Shown in pieces: positions 1 to 13,075 of a stretch of DNA of 61,893 nt (positions are counted from its first letter, which is position 1; each line of letters begins with the position of its first letter). Source of the DNA: Emmonsiellopsis sp. PD_33 (taxonomy: Eukaryota > Ascomycota > Eurotiomycetes > Onygenales > Ajellomycetaceae); assembly GCA_032988165.1 (NCBI GenBank), contig JANTQF010000205.1, positions 1 through 61,893 of the forward strand, in the 5' to 3' direction. The notes under the pieces are model-generated. The model worked only from the letters and a program-made list of their open reading frames with translations. It had not been told where the DNA came from and did no database searches. The translations under genes and the position numbers were made by a program.

Positions 1-136
1 GACCCGGCGCGTTTTAAAGCTCTCTTTGAGCACTATAACTTTCCCTTAACAAGCATCCTCCTACGATCAATATTGGTGGAGTAATTCTGGGTACAAGGAA
101 GTGCGGTGTATGAGGTTTATGCTCCACTGTAGCTTG
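1..136. other. CpG-containing edge of the window
   Basis: This is the only part of the window where I see CpG: positions 5-6, 8-9, 10-11, 64-65 and 104-105. No gene is recognisable. It contains phrases (GGTGGAG, ATTCTGGGTACA) that recur in the direct repeat that follows, so it is probably the unmutated flank or the first member of that repeat. The abrupt end of CpG near base 105 looks like the boundary of the mutated compartment. Confidence 0.6.
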
Positions 137-349
137 TATGTGTACCTCCACCAAAAATTCTGGGTACATGTCAGGAATACAGTGTGTCATTAATTATATT
201 AATGTATAATAATATAAATTAAAAAAAAAAATGCTGAATATAATTCAATTAAAAATTAAAAAAGTTTATAAAAAGATTACACTAAATAAAAATTATATTA
301 TATGTGTATCTCCACCAAAAATTCTGGGTACATGTCAGGAATACAGTGT
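137..349 (+). repeat. 49-bp direct repeat, two copies 164 bp apart
   Basis: Positions 137-185 and 301-349 are nearly identical and share the phrase CTCCACCAAAAATTCTGGGT. A third, weaker relative lies at about 75-105. The second copy directly abuts the start of the satellite at 351. An AT-rich spacer separates the two copies. Confidence 0.8.
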
Positions 350-350
350 A

Positions 351-3300
351 GTTTTATTAGAATTAAGATAATATTTAATGTTAAAACTTACTATAAATTT
401 TTCTTATAGAATTCCCAATTAAGCTAGTATAATCTATAAATATATATTAGATGTAGAATTCCTATTATTCCTAATTAAGCTAATATAACTTATAAATATA
501 TATTAGATGTAGAATTCCTATTATTTCTAATTAAGTTAATATAATCTATAAATATATACTGAGTATAGAATTCCTACTATTCTCAATTAAGCTAGTATAA
601 TCTATAAATATATATTAGGTATAAAATTTCTACATTTTTTAATTTAATAGAATTATGCTACTTACTCATGATTTAATATTTCCCTATCTCTATTAAAGAA
701 TATAATATTTTCCTAGTATTTTAATGAGATAATGAGATAAATATTTATAAATTTATAGGCTAAATGATGAGATAGATGATAATAATAGATAATAATAGTA
801 GAATAATAATCTTAGAATAATAATAAGTAAATAATAATAATAAAATAATAATAAGAAAATAGTAATAGTAGAAGAATAATAAGAGAATGATAAAAGTAGA
901 ATGATAATAAGCTACAGTAAAATAATGAAGATAGAATGATAATAGTAAGATAATAATAATAAAATAATAATAATAGAATGATAATAATAGAATGATAATA
1001 GTAGAATAATAATAATAAAATAATAATAATAAAATGATAATAATAGAATGATAATAATAAAATAGTAATAAAGAAATAATGATGATAGAATAATAGAATA
1101 TTATAATAATTTAAATTAAATAGATATTACTTTTCATAATATTTCTATAATATTTTCATAATATTTCTATAATATTTTCATAATATTTCTATAATATTAC
1201 TGTAATACCTTTTAAGTTCATAATATCTCTATAAAAATAACTCAGATTATAATGAAAGTAATATCATTCAATTTCTTAAGATAAGAGCTTTTAAATGAAT
1301 ATAATTTTATTAGAATTAAAATAATATTTAATATTAAGATTTACTATGAATTTTCCTTATAGACATTTCTAATTAAGCTAGTATAACCTACAAATATGTA
1401 CTAGATGCAGAATTCCTATTATTTTCAATTAAGCTAGTATAATTTATAAATATATACTGAGTGTAAAATTCCTATCATTTCTAATTGAGCTAATATAACT
1501 TATAAATATATACTGAGTATAGAATTCCTACTATTCCCAATTAAGCTAGTATAACTTATAAATATATATTAGGTATAGAATTCCTACATTTTCTAATTCA
1601 ATAAAATCATACTATCTACTTATGATTTAATATTTCCCTATCTCTATTAAAGAATATAATATTTTCCTAGTATTCTAATGAGATAATGAGATAAATATTT
1701 ATAAATTTATAGACTAAATAGTGAGATGAATGATAATGATAGATGATGATAATAAAATAATGATCTCAGAATAATAATAAGTAAATAATAATAGTAAAAT
1801 AGTAATAAAAAAATAATAATAGTAGGAGGATAATAAGAAAATGATAACAGCAAGATAATAATAAGTTATAGTAGAATAATAAAGATAGAATGATAATAAT
1901 AGAATAATAATAATAAAATGATAATAATAGAATAATAATAATAGAATAATAATAGTAGAATAATAATAATAAAATGATAATAATAGAATGATAATAGTAG
2001 AATGATGATGATAGAATGATAATAAAAGAATAATAATAATAAAATAATAAAGTATTATAATAATTTGAATTAAATAGGCACTACTTTTCATAATATTTCC
2101 ATGATATTTCTATGATATTTCTATGATATTACTATAACATCTTTTAAGTTCATAATATCTTCATGAAAATAACTTGGATTATGATGAAAGTAATATCATT
2201 TAATTTCTTAAGATAAGAGCTTTTAAATGGATATAGTTTTATTAGAATTAAGATAATATTTAATGTTAAGATTTACTATGAATTTCTCTTATAGATATTC
2301 CTAATTAAGCTAATATAACCTATAAATATATACTGAGTACAGAATTTTTATCATTTCTAATTGAGCTAGTATAATCTATAAATATGTACTGAATGTAGAA
2401 TTCCTATTATTCTCAATTAAGCTAGTATAACTTATAAATATGTACTAAGTATAGAATTTCTATCATTTCTAATTGAGCTAGTATAACTCATAAATATATA
2501 TTAAATATAAAATTTCTACATTTTCTAATTTAATAGGATCATGCTACCTACTTATGATCTAATATTTCTCTATCTCTATTAAAGAATATAATATTTTCCT
2601 AGTATTCTAATAAGATAATGAGATAAATATTTATAAATTTATAAGCTAAATGATGAGATGAATGATAATAGTAGATAATAATAGTAAAATAATAATTCTA
2701 GAATGATAATAAGTAGATAATAATAGTAGAATGATAATGAGAGGATGATGATGATAGAAGAATAATAAAGAAATAATAATAGTAGAATGATGATAAGTTA
2801 TAATAGAATAATAAAAATAGAATAATAATAGTAGAATAATAATAATAGAATAGTGATAGTAAAATAATAATAATAGAATGATGACAGCAGAATAGTAATA
2901 ATAGAATAATAATAGTAGAATAGTAATAGTAGAATGATGATGATAAAATAATAATAGAAGGATAATAATAATAGAATAATAAGATGTTATAATAATTTAA
3001 ATTAAATAGACACTATTTTTCATGATATTTCTATAACATTTTTATGACATTTTTATAACATTATTATAACATCTTTTAAGTTTATAATATCTTCATAAAA
3101 ATAACTCAGATTACAATGAGAGTAATACTATTTAATTCCTTAAAATAAGAACTTTCAAATGGATATAGTTTTATTAGAATTAAGATAATATTTAATGTTA
3201 AAACTTATTATGAATTTCCTTTATAAATATTCCCAATTAAGCTAGTATAACTCATAAATATGTACTAGATATAGAATTCCTATCATTTCCAATTAAGCTA

Positions 3301-4148
3301 GTATAACCTATAAATATGTACTGAGTGCAGAATTTCTATCATTCCCAATTAAGCTAGTATAATTTATAAATATATACTAGATATAGAATTCCTACTATTC
3401 CTAATTGAGCTAGCACAACCCATAAATATATACTGGGTATAGAATTTCTATATTTTCTAATTCAATAAGACTATGCTACTTACTTATGATCTAATATTTC
3501 TCTATCTCTATTAAAGAATATAATATTTTCCTAGTATTCTAATAAGATAATGAAATAAATATTTATAAATTTATAAACTAAATAGTGAGATAGATAGTAA
3601 TGATAGATGATGATGATAGAATAATAATTCTAGAATAATAATAAGTAAATAATAATAGTAGAATAATAATGAGGAGATAGTAATGATAGAAGAGCAATGA
3701 AAGAATAGTAATAGTAGAATAATAATAAGCTATAATAGAATAGTAAAAATAGAATAATAATAGTAGAATGATAATAATAGAATGATGATAATAGAATGAT
3801 GATAGCAGAATAATAACAGCAGAATAATAATAATAGAATGATAATAGTAGGATGATAATAGTAGAATAATAATAGTAGAATAATAATAAGAAAATAGTAA
3901 TAATAAGATGATAAAGTGTCATAATAATTTAAATTAAATAGATACTATTTTTTATGACATTTTCATGACATTTCTATGATATTTCTGTGATATTACTGTG
4001 ATACCTTTTAAGTTCATAATATCTCTACAAAAACAACTTAGATCACAATGGGAGTAATACCATTCAATTCCTTAAGATAAGAGCTTTCAAATGGATATAG
4101 TTTTATTAGAATTAAGATAATATTTAATATTAAGACTTACTATAAATT
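351..4148. repeat. AT-rich satellite, four ~932-bp units plus a partial fifth
   Basis: The phrase TTTTATTAGAATTAA recurs at about 351, 1304, 2236, 3168 and 4100, giving periods of 953, 932, 932 and 932 bp. Each unit has the same internal order: a short head, four to five copies of a 56-bp subrepeat, a segment ending in AGATAAATATTTATAAA, a block of about 350 bp of AAT/GAT/AGT-type triplet repeats, and a tail with ATAATATTTCTATAATATT. Long hydrophobic translations here come only from the triplet block and are not genes. The high A+T content and kilobase-scale unit would suit a centromeric, subtelomeric or other heterochromatic satellite, but the sequence does not say which. Confidence 0.92.
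417..640 (+). repeat. 56-bp subrepeat array inside the satellite unit
   Basis: AATTAAGCTAGTATAA-type phrases start at 417, 473, 529 and 585, an exact 56-bp period, each followed by CTATAAATATATA and GAATTCCTA. Equivalent arrays occur in every larger unit (near 1370, 2300 and 3230). The satellite is therefore a higher-order repeat built on a shorter one. Confidence 0.88.
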
Positions 4149-4419
4149 TTCCTTATAGAATAGTGATCATATATTATTTTCAAGCCCTAATTAGATAGAA
4201 ATGAATGTAGTCTTACAGGAAGAGATTAATTAAGAAGAAGCTTTTTATTACATTACAAATAATACTTAATAAAATTATATTTACACCTATAGATATAATA
4301 TAATAATAATAATTTTAGAAACTTATCTCTAATCATTTTAAAATGTAAAGGCTACTAGAATTACACTGTTATAACATCCATCAAATAAAAATGATTTTTA
4401 TATGGATATTTTTCATTCT

Positions 4420-4635
4420 CTAACCTCTCTAAGGCTAATATATACAAACTATTATCTATTAAATAAGAATTAATTTTATATATTACTCATTACCTAACTC
4501 TTCCTAATGTGAACACTCTAACTGTAATTTAAATATATGTGAATTATAATATTCATTGAATAAGTAGTGATTTTATATATTTCTCATTCTCTAACTCTCT
4601 CTAATCTTAACCTCTTAATTCTAACACTCTAACTC
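4420..4635 (+). repeat. Degenerate copies of the ~104-bp repeat also found at 55.1 kb
   Basis: Units beginning TAACCTCTCTAAGGCTAATA (about 4421), CTAACTCTTCCTAATGTGA (about 4494) and CTAACTCTCTCTAATCTTAA (about 4591) match the better preserved array at 55067-55400, which begins TAACCCTCCCTAAGGCTAAC. The copies here have more C-to-T changes and uneven spacing (about 73 and 97 bp). Confidence 0.65.
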
Positions 4636-6500
4636 AGCTAGAGATAAGATTTAGAATGAAATTAAAGATACAGTGTGTGACATTCATAAAAGAGCTAATA
4701 ATTATCAATTAGTAACTCTTACTGATCTTAATATCTTAACTGCAATCAACTGAATGAGCTTCTTAGTTAGCTAACTAACACTTTTATTGAACTTATCATT
4801 TTGATGAAAGTATAAGTCCCTTATATATATTAACTAGGAATGAAATTTGATGATTGATAAGCTTCTACATATAATTTAATTTATAAGATATATATGACAT
4901 TCTATTAATATAAATTACATGTAAGTCTAACTCAAAATTAGATATATCTAATCTTTTATTAATTTACAATGTCAATCATCTTTTAATATGCATCTTATTA
5001 ACTAAAAATATTCTCACAAACAATCTTGCCATATCTGCATAATGTTCATGTGGGGTCACATAAAAGCAAAATTATTATATAAAAGCTTAGAAAGTCAAGA
5101 AGTAATGTGAAAATTAGTTATTTTTAGTATCTTATAAATCATACTATCTAAAAATAATCCTGCATTTTATTTATCATAAAGTAAATAAAAAGGAAAAAAA
5201 AATCAACTAAAATAACAGCCTGACAAGCATGAAAGAGGAAAATACTGAGGATTAGAGAGAAGAAAAAGAGAAAATGATAGGCTTCTTACTACTTTATATC
5301 TATAAGTTAATATGATAAATTAATGGATCTGAAAATACTCATTAGCTTTTATTTATTATATAATAAAGAATAAAGAAAAAATAAACTAAAATAACAGACA
5401 ATAAATATAGAAGAGAAAAATTCTAGAAATTAAAGTTAAACCTCATATAGAAATGTAGGCAAATTTACCTTCAATATATAATAGAGTTATTTTATGGGGA
5501 TTCTATTCAATTTTGCCCTGGGCTGGAGAATTAACTACTGAATTCAGCTTAATATAATAAATAATAGAGATTAGCTAAAGTTTCTAATTAGTATAGTTAA
5601 TAAGATATTCAGAAGACTTAATAGGAGTTCATTTATTTAGTTCCATTAATGAGGCCTCATTAAGAAAGTATATATATTTATGGTTTAGTTAGTTTATTAA
5701 GGATGCTATTTATCACAGTGAAAATCTTACTAAAATAGTAACTCTCAATCTTAGCATCTTATCTACTACTAGTTAAGTAATCTTCTTGATCATTTCTAGA
5801 GCTAGCTAAGCTAGTTAACACTTTTACTGGACTTATTATTTTGACAAAAAGATGTGTTACTCACACATGTCAGAGGGGAATAAAGGCTGGCAGCTAATAA
5901 CCTTCTATATGTAATTAGCCCTTAAGTTTATAAAAGCTGCATGATGGATACTTTTTATTCACAGTATAAACTTCAAACTAAAATTAGATATATTTGATCT
6001 TTTAATTTACAATGCAAATTATATTTTGATGCATATTTTAATTAATAACATTCTATAAACAGCCTTTCTGAATCTATATAATCTTCATGTTAGATAGTGT
6101 AAAGGCAGTGTACAGAATTATTCTGTTCACAGGAGAGAGAGGAAGGGAGGAGGGAGGAGAGGTAATAATAATATATGATTTAAAGAATTTAAATCTTTAA
6201 ATAATATATTAAGTGAATCTATATTTACTTAATAAAATCAATAGTAATATTTTGTATTTCTAATTTAAGAAGATTGCTAATCTCAACTCTCTAACCTATA
6301 ATCATAATCTTAATGTACTAAACATTTAATACTTCTTAAACTGTGCTATCTGAAAACAATGATCCATTTTGTTTATTATAAAGTAAAGAATAAGGAAAAA
6401 ATCAACTAGAATAACAGCCTAACAAGCATGGAAGAGGAAAAGAGAAAGAAAAAGAAAAAGAAAAGAGGAAAGAAAAGAAGAAACAATAAGAACATCATAT
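4636..6500. repeat. Degenerate ~1-kb duplication in AT-rich spacer
   Basis: Blocks at about 4709-4812, 4938-5065 and 5180-5270 recur in the same order at about 5744-5850, 5980-6095 and 6380-6450. Shared phrases include ACACTTTTA-TG-ACTTAT, ATTAGATATATxTxATCTTTT and AATAACAGCCT-ACAAGCATG. A third partial copy of the last block lies near 5363-5430. No coding potential is seen. A purine-rich run (AAAGAAAAAGAAAAAG type) lies at about 6430-6480. Confidence 0.65.
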
Positions 6501-6822
6501 AGCTCATTAAGTACCTTATAAATATTACTTTATAATAATAATTTAATCTGATTGGCCTCAGGCTTTCTGAGCTTCTAACTGAATATTTAAAATCATCTTT
6601 TTAAACTCTTCCTATAGTTTTTATTATATGATTATTCCTAACTTCATAATACTATTACTATATGTAAGTTGAAAGGTAAATATACATTTAAATGATTAGC
6701 TCATATAATATATCTATCTGATTGCTTGTGTCTTCTTGCTGGATATCCATTTAGATCTGAGGAGAAGAACTGTTCAGGCTTGTGTGTAATTATAGCTAGT
6801 ACCTAGTATTTTCAGTGTATCA
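6501..6822. other. AT-rich spacer up to the first hAT target site
   Basis: I see no gene, RNA or clear repeat here. It is ordinary CpG-free AT-rich sequence ending at the 8-bp target duplication of the first giant transposon. Confidence 0.5.
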
Positions 6823-6845
6823 ATTAAAATTAGAGTGCAGACAAG
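6823..6845 (+). repeat. hAT 1 left target duplication and TIR
   Basis: The target duplication is ATTAAAAT (6823-6830), followed by the TIR TAGAGTGCAGACAAG (6831-6845). Further in, CTCAACTCAGACTTGAAATT (around 6869-6890) resembles the subterminal sequence of the right end. Confidence 0.92.
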
Positions 6846-7640
6846 GCCAAGTAATTCCAAGTCAAAAACTCAACTCAGACTTGAAATTATTTGCCTCAAT
6901 TTGCCCCAAGTACCTATCATTATGACTTGGCTTAACTCACACTATGTATTTCTTCAACTCAAGTAATCTCCAAATTACTTAGAGAATCAGGACCTTCAGG
7001 TAAATTTCCCAATTAGGTTAGCCTGAACAGTCATATGACATTTATGCCCTGAATACCTACTGCACATTTTTTTAACACATTACTCTTATGTATTGGAAAA
7101 GTAAATAACTACAAACTAAAAACCAAAAACTACATTCTATAACCTAGTGTTTGTATATATACAATGAAGTAGATCATCTTAACTAACCCCTCTTTCTATC
7201 TTAATATATATTGTTGTTTATGAATAATAACATCAATTACTACTCTCCTTGTCCAGCATAATACTCAATGCCCTCTTCTTTTATATGTCCTGCAGCCACT
7301 AACTACCTTATTTTTTCACAGTCTCTACTTCACACCTCTCAGCTGCTTCTCTTCACAATTCTTTTCCTAAGAAATTCAGGCTACTAAATACTTAAGATCC
7401 TCTTTCATGCACAGGCTGGCTTAAACTGAGTAAACTTCAGGGGGTTAATGCACTACCAGGAAGATGCCAGGGTGCTAATGCATTACTGAGAAGACATTGA
7501 GGGGTTGATGCATCATCAGAGAGTGTGGGAGTCACTAGATATCTAGTTGCTATAGGTTATCTTGATATAAAACTATCATTCAACCTAGTTGAAATTCACT
7601 TTGGTAAAGGCCTCTGATCTTTATCATTTTATCACTACCT

Positions 7641-10170
7641 TCTTCTTGAATTGTCTGAAACTACATCATCTTCAGACTCATCATCTTCAGTACCTTATGA
7701 CATATCAATATTAGTATCTTCATCCTTTATATCACTAATTATATTCACTTCACTTAAGGTCAAGTCATCATTCTCTCCATCTTCATTAAACTCATTATTC
7801 ACCATCTCACCCTCTTCAGCCAACTTACTCTTCTTCTCACCCAGGGTGACCCAATCCAAGCACATCTTCAGCATCAGAGTTTGCAAGATTAATGGCTTAA
7901 AATAACTATAGTGGTAATAATAGATATCATGAGCTGCATTGAAGAGTCATTCTACACCAACAGTTGAATTAGGTACTGAAAGATAGTCTCAGACCATCTA
8001 TATTAGAATAGAATACTACAAATGATGTTCCTTCCAGTACAGCAAGTAGTTATATTCCTCACTTGACTCTATACTAATATTTAGTACACTACATGAATAT
8101 GAATAGATACCCCATGCATGAGAGTAGCAAACTAACCTTGATCCAGATACTCCTTTGCCTTATTCCTCTTACTAGCTCCAGTCAAGATGGTGCTGTTGGG
8201 CACATTACTGAAGATCAAGTCAAAAAGATTATTTAATTGCCTCATTCATTGCCTAGGCTACTGTTGTGATGTGTCTTCACCAGACAATTTAGACACATAT
8301 CTGTTATATACTTCTTGGAAATGATTTTAGTACTTTCCTCATCATTTATAGTCATTATCATCCCAACTTTCTTGACTGAAGAGCTTTAATTTCTAATTTG
8401 GAGACAGGATTATTATAATAGTATAGAGATACCTATGCTTCTTTTTCATGTCTGTGTAGTATTTAATCAACTTCTTATAACATTTATACAAGGCATCATA
8501 CATTAAGCACTTCCAGTGCAAACACTTTCTCTCCAATGCCACTTTATAATGGTTGATATGATTGAACAGGTTCTCATACAGCTGGAGCACTATAGAGAGG
8601 GTTAGAATCATTACCATAGAAAGTGCAGCTATATATTTGGTAAAAGGTTTTGTGAGCTTAATTAAATACTCAACTGACTACTACTCATTTCTGTCTAGTC
8701 TAAATTCAGCTTATCAATTGATATCTTCAACATACCTATCTATATAGACCCTGAGTCTAAGCACACAACATAGCATATGGAAAGTTGAATTCCATCAAGT
8801 GGCCACATCCATCACCAGTAACTTTAGCACTTCACCTGTCCTATTCATACCAGACTGTTGGATATCACAAAATGCTTGTTTGCACTGTGAACTTACATTG
8901 ACATATTGAGTTAATAGATGAATCTAGTGAAACAGAGTCAGCAGCAATCATTCAGCATTATTGTCCACAGACAATAAAAATGTAGCAGGAAATTGCATTA
9001 TCTGCAGACAACATCCTAAAGCAACAGCAAGCTTATCTTTATTAGTGTCTAGAGGACACTCTGCATCTATATGGGGTTAGACAACATAGAATCATCCCAA
9101 TCTCAAGTTATTCTATCATTTTTCAGGTCAACCTTCATTGAGTCTAGAAGTTCCTTCACAACCAGCTGAATTACATGAGTCAGGCATGAAATCTTAACAT
9201 ATTACTCAATGTGTGTTGATGAATTCAGTATTTATATTGCTGTGTTCAGACTTATAATAAGTGTTGCATTGTTACTCACATTGTCTGTTATCACACTAAA
9301 TATTTACTTCTTAATATCATACATCTTCATAATGTTCATTGCAATATCAGATAGCTTCCTCCCACTGTGCCCAGTTTTAATATGTTTAAATCCCAGTACA
9401 AGTTCCTGAAACTTCCAATTGTGGTCAATAAAGTACACTACCACTGCCATAAATGCATCATTGAACAGGCTGATCCAGCCATCAAGGGCAAGGAAGACAC
9501 AACCCTTAGTAGGTATACAATTAAGAATCTATTAGAAGCCCTCTTTCATAAGCTTGTCAGCAATCTTTAGGATATACAATGTACTAGGTATGGTTGCACT
9601 GGGTTGCAACATTCAGATCATTTAGTAGAAGTAAAAATTGTCCACAAAATGAAAGAGTAATTATGTAGAGACTAAAACCTCTATCAGAGTTTGTCAGAAT
9701 TTCTCCTCAGTGAATTCAATATCATCTGTGCTACTATCCTCAATCATATTGATCTTATACAGTTAGCTGAAGCCCTGGAACTCCTACTACAGCCTTGAGA
9801 ACAAAAAGGATGCTTACTATTATTCATTGCAATGTTTTCCTTTATGATGTCATCAAATCAACATCCTCCATACCTTGAAACCTTGCCTACCTCTGACAGT
9901 ATTGGCTCTTTTTGATATGGTTGTTTATTGTTGTCATTGTCCCATCCTTTGGCAATAGATGGGCAAAATATTTATCATAGTATTTACACAACATCATAGG
10001 TTTCCCATTTATTGCCATGACACCCTCTCAGAAGAACTGCCACACTTTTACCATATATCACATGAAATCCCAGGTAAAGGGCTTTGAACCCCTAGAGTAC
10101 TCAGCCCATTTTGTTGACCTCCACCATCATTCAAAAACCTTAAGATTTGAATATTTTGCCCCTGAATAAA
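7641..10170 (-). pseudogene. hAT-family transposase relic (element 1)
   Basis: Read on the minus strand, this has the order of a fungal hAT transposase. A BED-type zinc-finger region lies near 9,930-10,020 (GKPMMLCKYYDKYFAHLL then TINNHIKKS); the second Cys is Tyr and the final His is Gln. A central block at 8,400-8,617 contains LYENLFNHINHY and YKKLIKYYTDMKKK, matching the hAT core where family members read NxL..W and KYYxKT. The C-terminal dimerisation region at about 7,910-7,965 reads GVE-stop-LFNAAHDIYYYHYS, where intact relatives have GVERLFN.ARD. An Asp/Glu-rich tail ends at about 7641. Stops are frequent; finger and core share one reading frame, and the C-terminus lies in another, probably past an intron near 7,970-8,120. 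In life it would bind the TIRs and cut and paste the element. Confidence 0.85.
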
Positions 10171-10619
10171 TCACAAACTGGTTATCATGACCAATTCATT
10201 CCAGTAAAGAAGGAATAAATGCACTAATTCATGGTGGTGTTGACAGATTAACATCACTCAAGTCATTAATAGAGAGTTGTGACTGTGAGGAAAAGGTAGA
10301 ATCAAAGCTTTAACTCATTTTTCTGTGATTATAATAGAAAGGTGCAAGAAGTAGATACTGGACTTAGAAAATAATGAGGAATGAATAACCTTCAATATCA
10401 AAATTTTTCCAAGATGACAATGAGAAGAATGAGATAATTCCAGGGGGAGTTCTAGACTCCCTGAATCTTCCCAGATAGTCATCCAAAAAATTCTTTTTAT
10501 TAGTATGGTAAGCTAATACCCACTCTTTATAAATGCATTTAAATTATTAGATATATAATCATGTCCTGGTCCACATCATCAACTGTAATTATAGTTAGTA
10601 TTCACTAAAGAATTGTCAG

Positions 10620-11465
10620 AGGATGGGTGCTTTTAGTGCTTATAAAGGCTACACTTTACACTTTCACCCCTGAAATAGCAATTTCTACATGCTTCACCAC
10701 TGGCAGATATGTCATTCAGCAAATCATGTGGCACAAGATAATCTTTGAATGGCCTAGATCCTTCAGTGCACTGGGTGCATGAGTACTGTAGGGCAAGCCC
10801 TTGAGTCTGAATGATCACTGCATTCTGGGCTGGTCTTTAATATAAATTAATAAACTGTAGTATATCTCCAACCCAGTATAATGAGCATGAAATTGGATAT
10901 TTGCTGAGGCTCTCTGCTGCATCTATATTTGATTACATATAGAAAGACTGATCAACAACTAAATTCTTTGAAGTTGGATCTTTATATGGCACCCATTCAA
11001 GTATCTTAATAGTAGGTGGGACTTGGACTCCTGCAATTTTTCAGTATCAGTGGAGATCACCAAAGTGCAACATATTATATATAGTACTTATATGGAATCA
11101 CATCATCTGCAACCTGAAGCCTCTGATCAAAAATATCATACAATATAATATTATAAATCTGACTGTAGTTGATCCATTCTCTCACATTTAGAGCCTTTTT
11201 TTGACATCAGGGTAATCATCCATGAGAATACTGAATGCAGTCCATACAGTCATTAAATCTCTCAACTGAATCAGCTAATGCAGCACTCTCCTGGAAGCAA
11301 GGTGAACCAGAAGGAATTAGCCTGGGCTGGCATGAATTGAAAAGTTCAAGCAGAGTGGGTATGTGGGATTTAGCATCTTAATCAGCTTGCTGTACATCAA
11401 TTTGTCACATCAGAGTCTAGAGCTCCTGTATCATGGCCACTGGAGGTGAATTTGGACTTTAGCAT
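10620..11465 (-). pseudogene. Cys-rich hypothetical gene relic
   Basis: From a plausible ATG at 11465 (MLKSKFTSSG) the minus-strand frames run to about 10620. The distinctive part is C-terminal: CTQCTEGSRPFKDYLVPHD, then CRNCYFRGESVKCSLYKH. The CxxC ... CxxC ... C spacing with a PF/PFxxC segment resembles a short Cys-rich region I associate with many uncharacterised ascomycete proteins. One expected Cys is Tyr (KDY), as C-to-T/G-to-A mutation would produce. The upstream part includes ALADSVERFNDCMDCIQY. It lies between the hAT transposase and the actin pseudogene on the same strand. I cannot give a function; the cysteines suggest metal binding. Confidence 0.5.
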
Positions 11466-11820
11466 CCCATTAGAAAAGGAGGTTAGTTGCTTTTGAGCTG
11501 ACAAGGTCCACAGCAGGTGAAGAGAGATAATGATGATGTGGCAATAATCAGAGGCAAGTTTGAGAATTGAACAACTAGTTATCTTTATGGCAAACTTATG
11601 TAATGAAGCTGATAATCTCAGCTAACTAGCTAATACAACCTTCTCCACTAATCAAATCAACAACTATTAATATCTGCTGGAGAGTAAGTTATGTAATAGC
11701 TATACAAGATAATGAATCAATCACTTCACAATTAAAAGGAACAGGTTTTTAGCAAGTATATTATTATCCACAGACAACTGAGTCAGTAGTCAGCTAAATG
11801 TTATCTAAAGACAACAAACA
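11466..11820. other. Spacer with repeat shared with 13.4 kb
   Basis: No gene is seen. Positions 11738-11790 (GGAACAGGTTTTTAGCAAGT, then TTATCCACAGACAACTGAGT) resemble 13437-13500, so this spacer was duplicated together with actin material. It contains two degenerate members of the element-1 palindrome family (about 11763 and 11801). Confidence 0.5.
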
Positions 11821-13075
11821 CTATAATAAGTACTTGCAGTGAATAATGAAAGGTCCCAACTCATTATATTTCTATCTGAAGATCCACATCTACTGAAAGA
11901 TCAAAAGAAAGACCAAGATGAAACCACCAATTCATATGGAGTATTTATATTCAGGGGGAGCAATGATCTTAATCTTCATCAATGAGGGAGTAAGAGCAGT
12001 AATCTCCTTCTACATATGATTAGAGATATCAGGATATATAATAGTACTATCAGATTAGTAGTTGTCAGCAACATCTTAACATAAAGAAAAGAGAAATACA
12101 CATCATAACAATGTTACTGTAAAGATCCTTTCAGATGTCAACATCACACTTCATGATAGCATTATAGGTGGTGGTATGAATACTACCACTATCAAGACCC
12201 AGCACACTAGGCTGGAAGAGAGCCTCAGGGGTGCAGAACCACTCATTGCTAATGATGATAATCTGGCTGTTAGAAAGCTTATAGGATTTCTCCAAGCTGA
12301 AGCTCTAGGAAGCAATCTAGATTTCCTACTGGAAGTTAAGAGTAATATCTATAGCTTCTCCTTGATGTCACAGATGATTTCATACTCAGTAGTGATAGAA
12401 AAGCTATAACCACACTCAGCAAGAATCTTTATAAGGTAATTTGTCAGCTCACAACCAGCCATATCAATACAGAAGATAGCATGGGGGAGGGTAAAACCCT
12501 CATAAATGGGCACAATGTAAGTAACATCATCATCAGAGTTGAGCATAATACCAGTAGTGCAGCCAGAAGCATACAGAGAGAGCACAGCCAGGATGGAGAT
12601 ATAGAAAGTGGGGGTATTGAAGGTTTCAAAGATAATTTGAGTCATTTTCTCACAGTTGGACTTAAGGTTGATAGGAGCCTCAGTCAACAGAATAGCATGC
12701 TCCTCTGGTGTGACACAGAGTTCATTGTAGAAAGTGTGATGCTAGATTTTCTCCATATTATCTCAGTTCATGACAACACCATACTTAATGGGATAAGTTA
12801 TCTCAGGGTGAGGATACCACACTTCAACTGTGCCTCATCATCAACATAGGAGTCTTTCTGACCCATACTAATCATAATACTAGATACTGTCAGTCATAGA
12901 TCTAACCTTAGCATACACAGAGGAATATTTACTCATAATGGTAAGGACAACTGACAATCAAAGCTGATAGAGATTAGTAGCAAGAAATAGATATAAGAAT
13001 GTTAGAAGACTTGTGGAAAACAGCTCAGAGAGTGTCATCACCAGTGAAACTAACCTTACATATATCAGATCTGTA
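11821..13075 (-). pseudogene. Actin pseudogene with introns retained
   Basis: This is clearly actin on the minus strand: MGQKDSYVDDEAQ, IWHHTFYNELCVTPEEHAIL, LTEAPINLKSNCEKM, TTGIMLNSDDDVTYIVPIYE, EALFQPSVLGLDSGSIH, NAIMKCDVDI and the C-terminal IAPPEYKYSI and GPFIIHCKYL before a stop at 11821. Replacements are those expected from CpG decay: Arg to Cys in SNCEK, SGCTTG and AECGY, Gly to Asp or Ser. Introns survive, including a 53-bp one at 12047-12099 (GT...CTACTAATCTGATAG) and two near 12,980-13,012 and 12,885-12,925. It was therefore captured or duplicated as DNA, not through mRNA. The first exon is missing; the copy begins at the equivalent of SGMCKAGFAGDDAPRAVF. It sits inside hAT element 1. 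It cannot make actin now. Confidence 0.93.

Noticed and set aside
1714..2091. Long Ile/Leu/Tyr-rich open frames in the satellite (also 3578-3922)
   Set aside because: They are produced by AAT/GAT/AGT triplet repeats, vary between units, and have no protein-like features.
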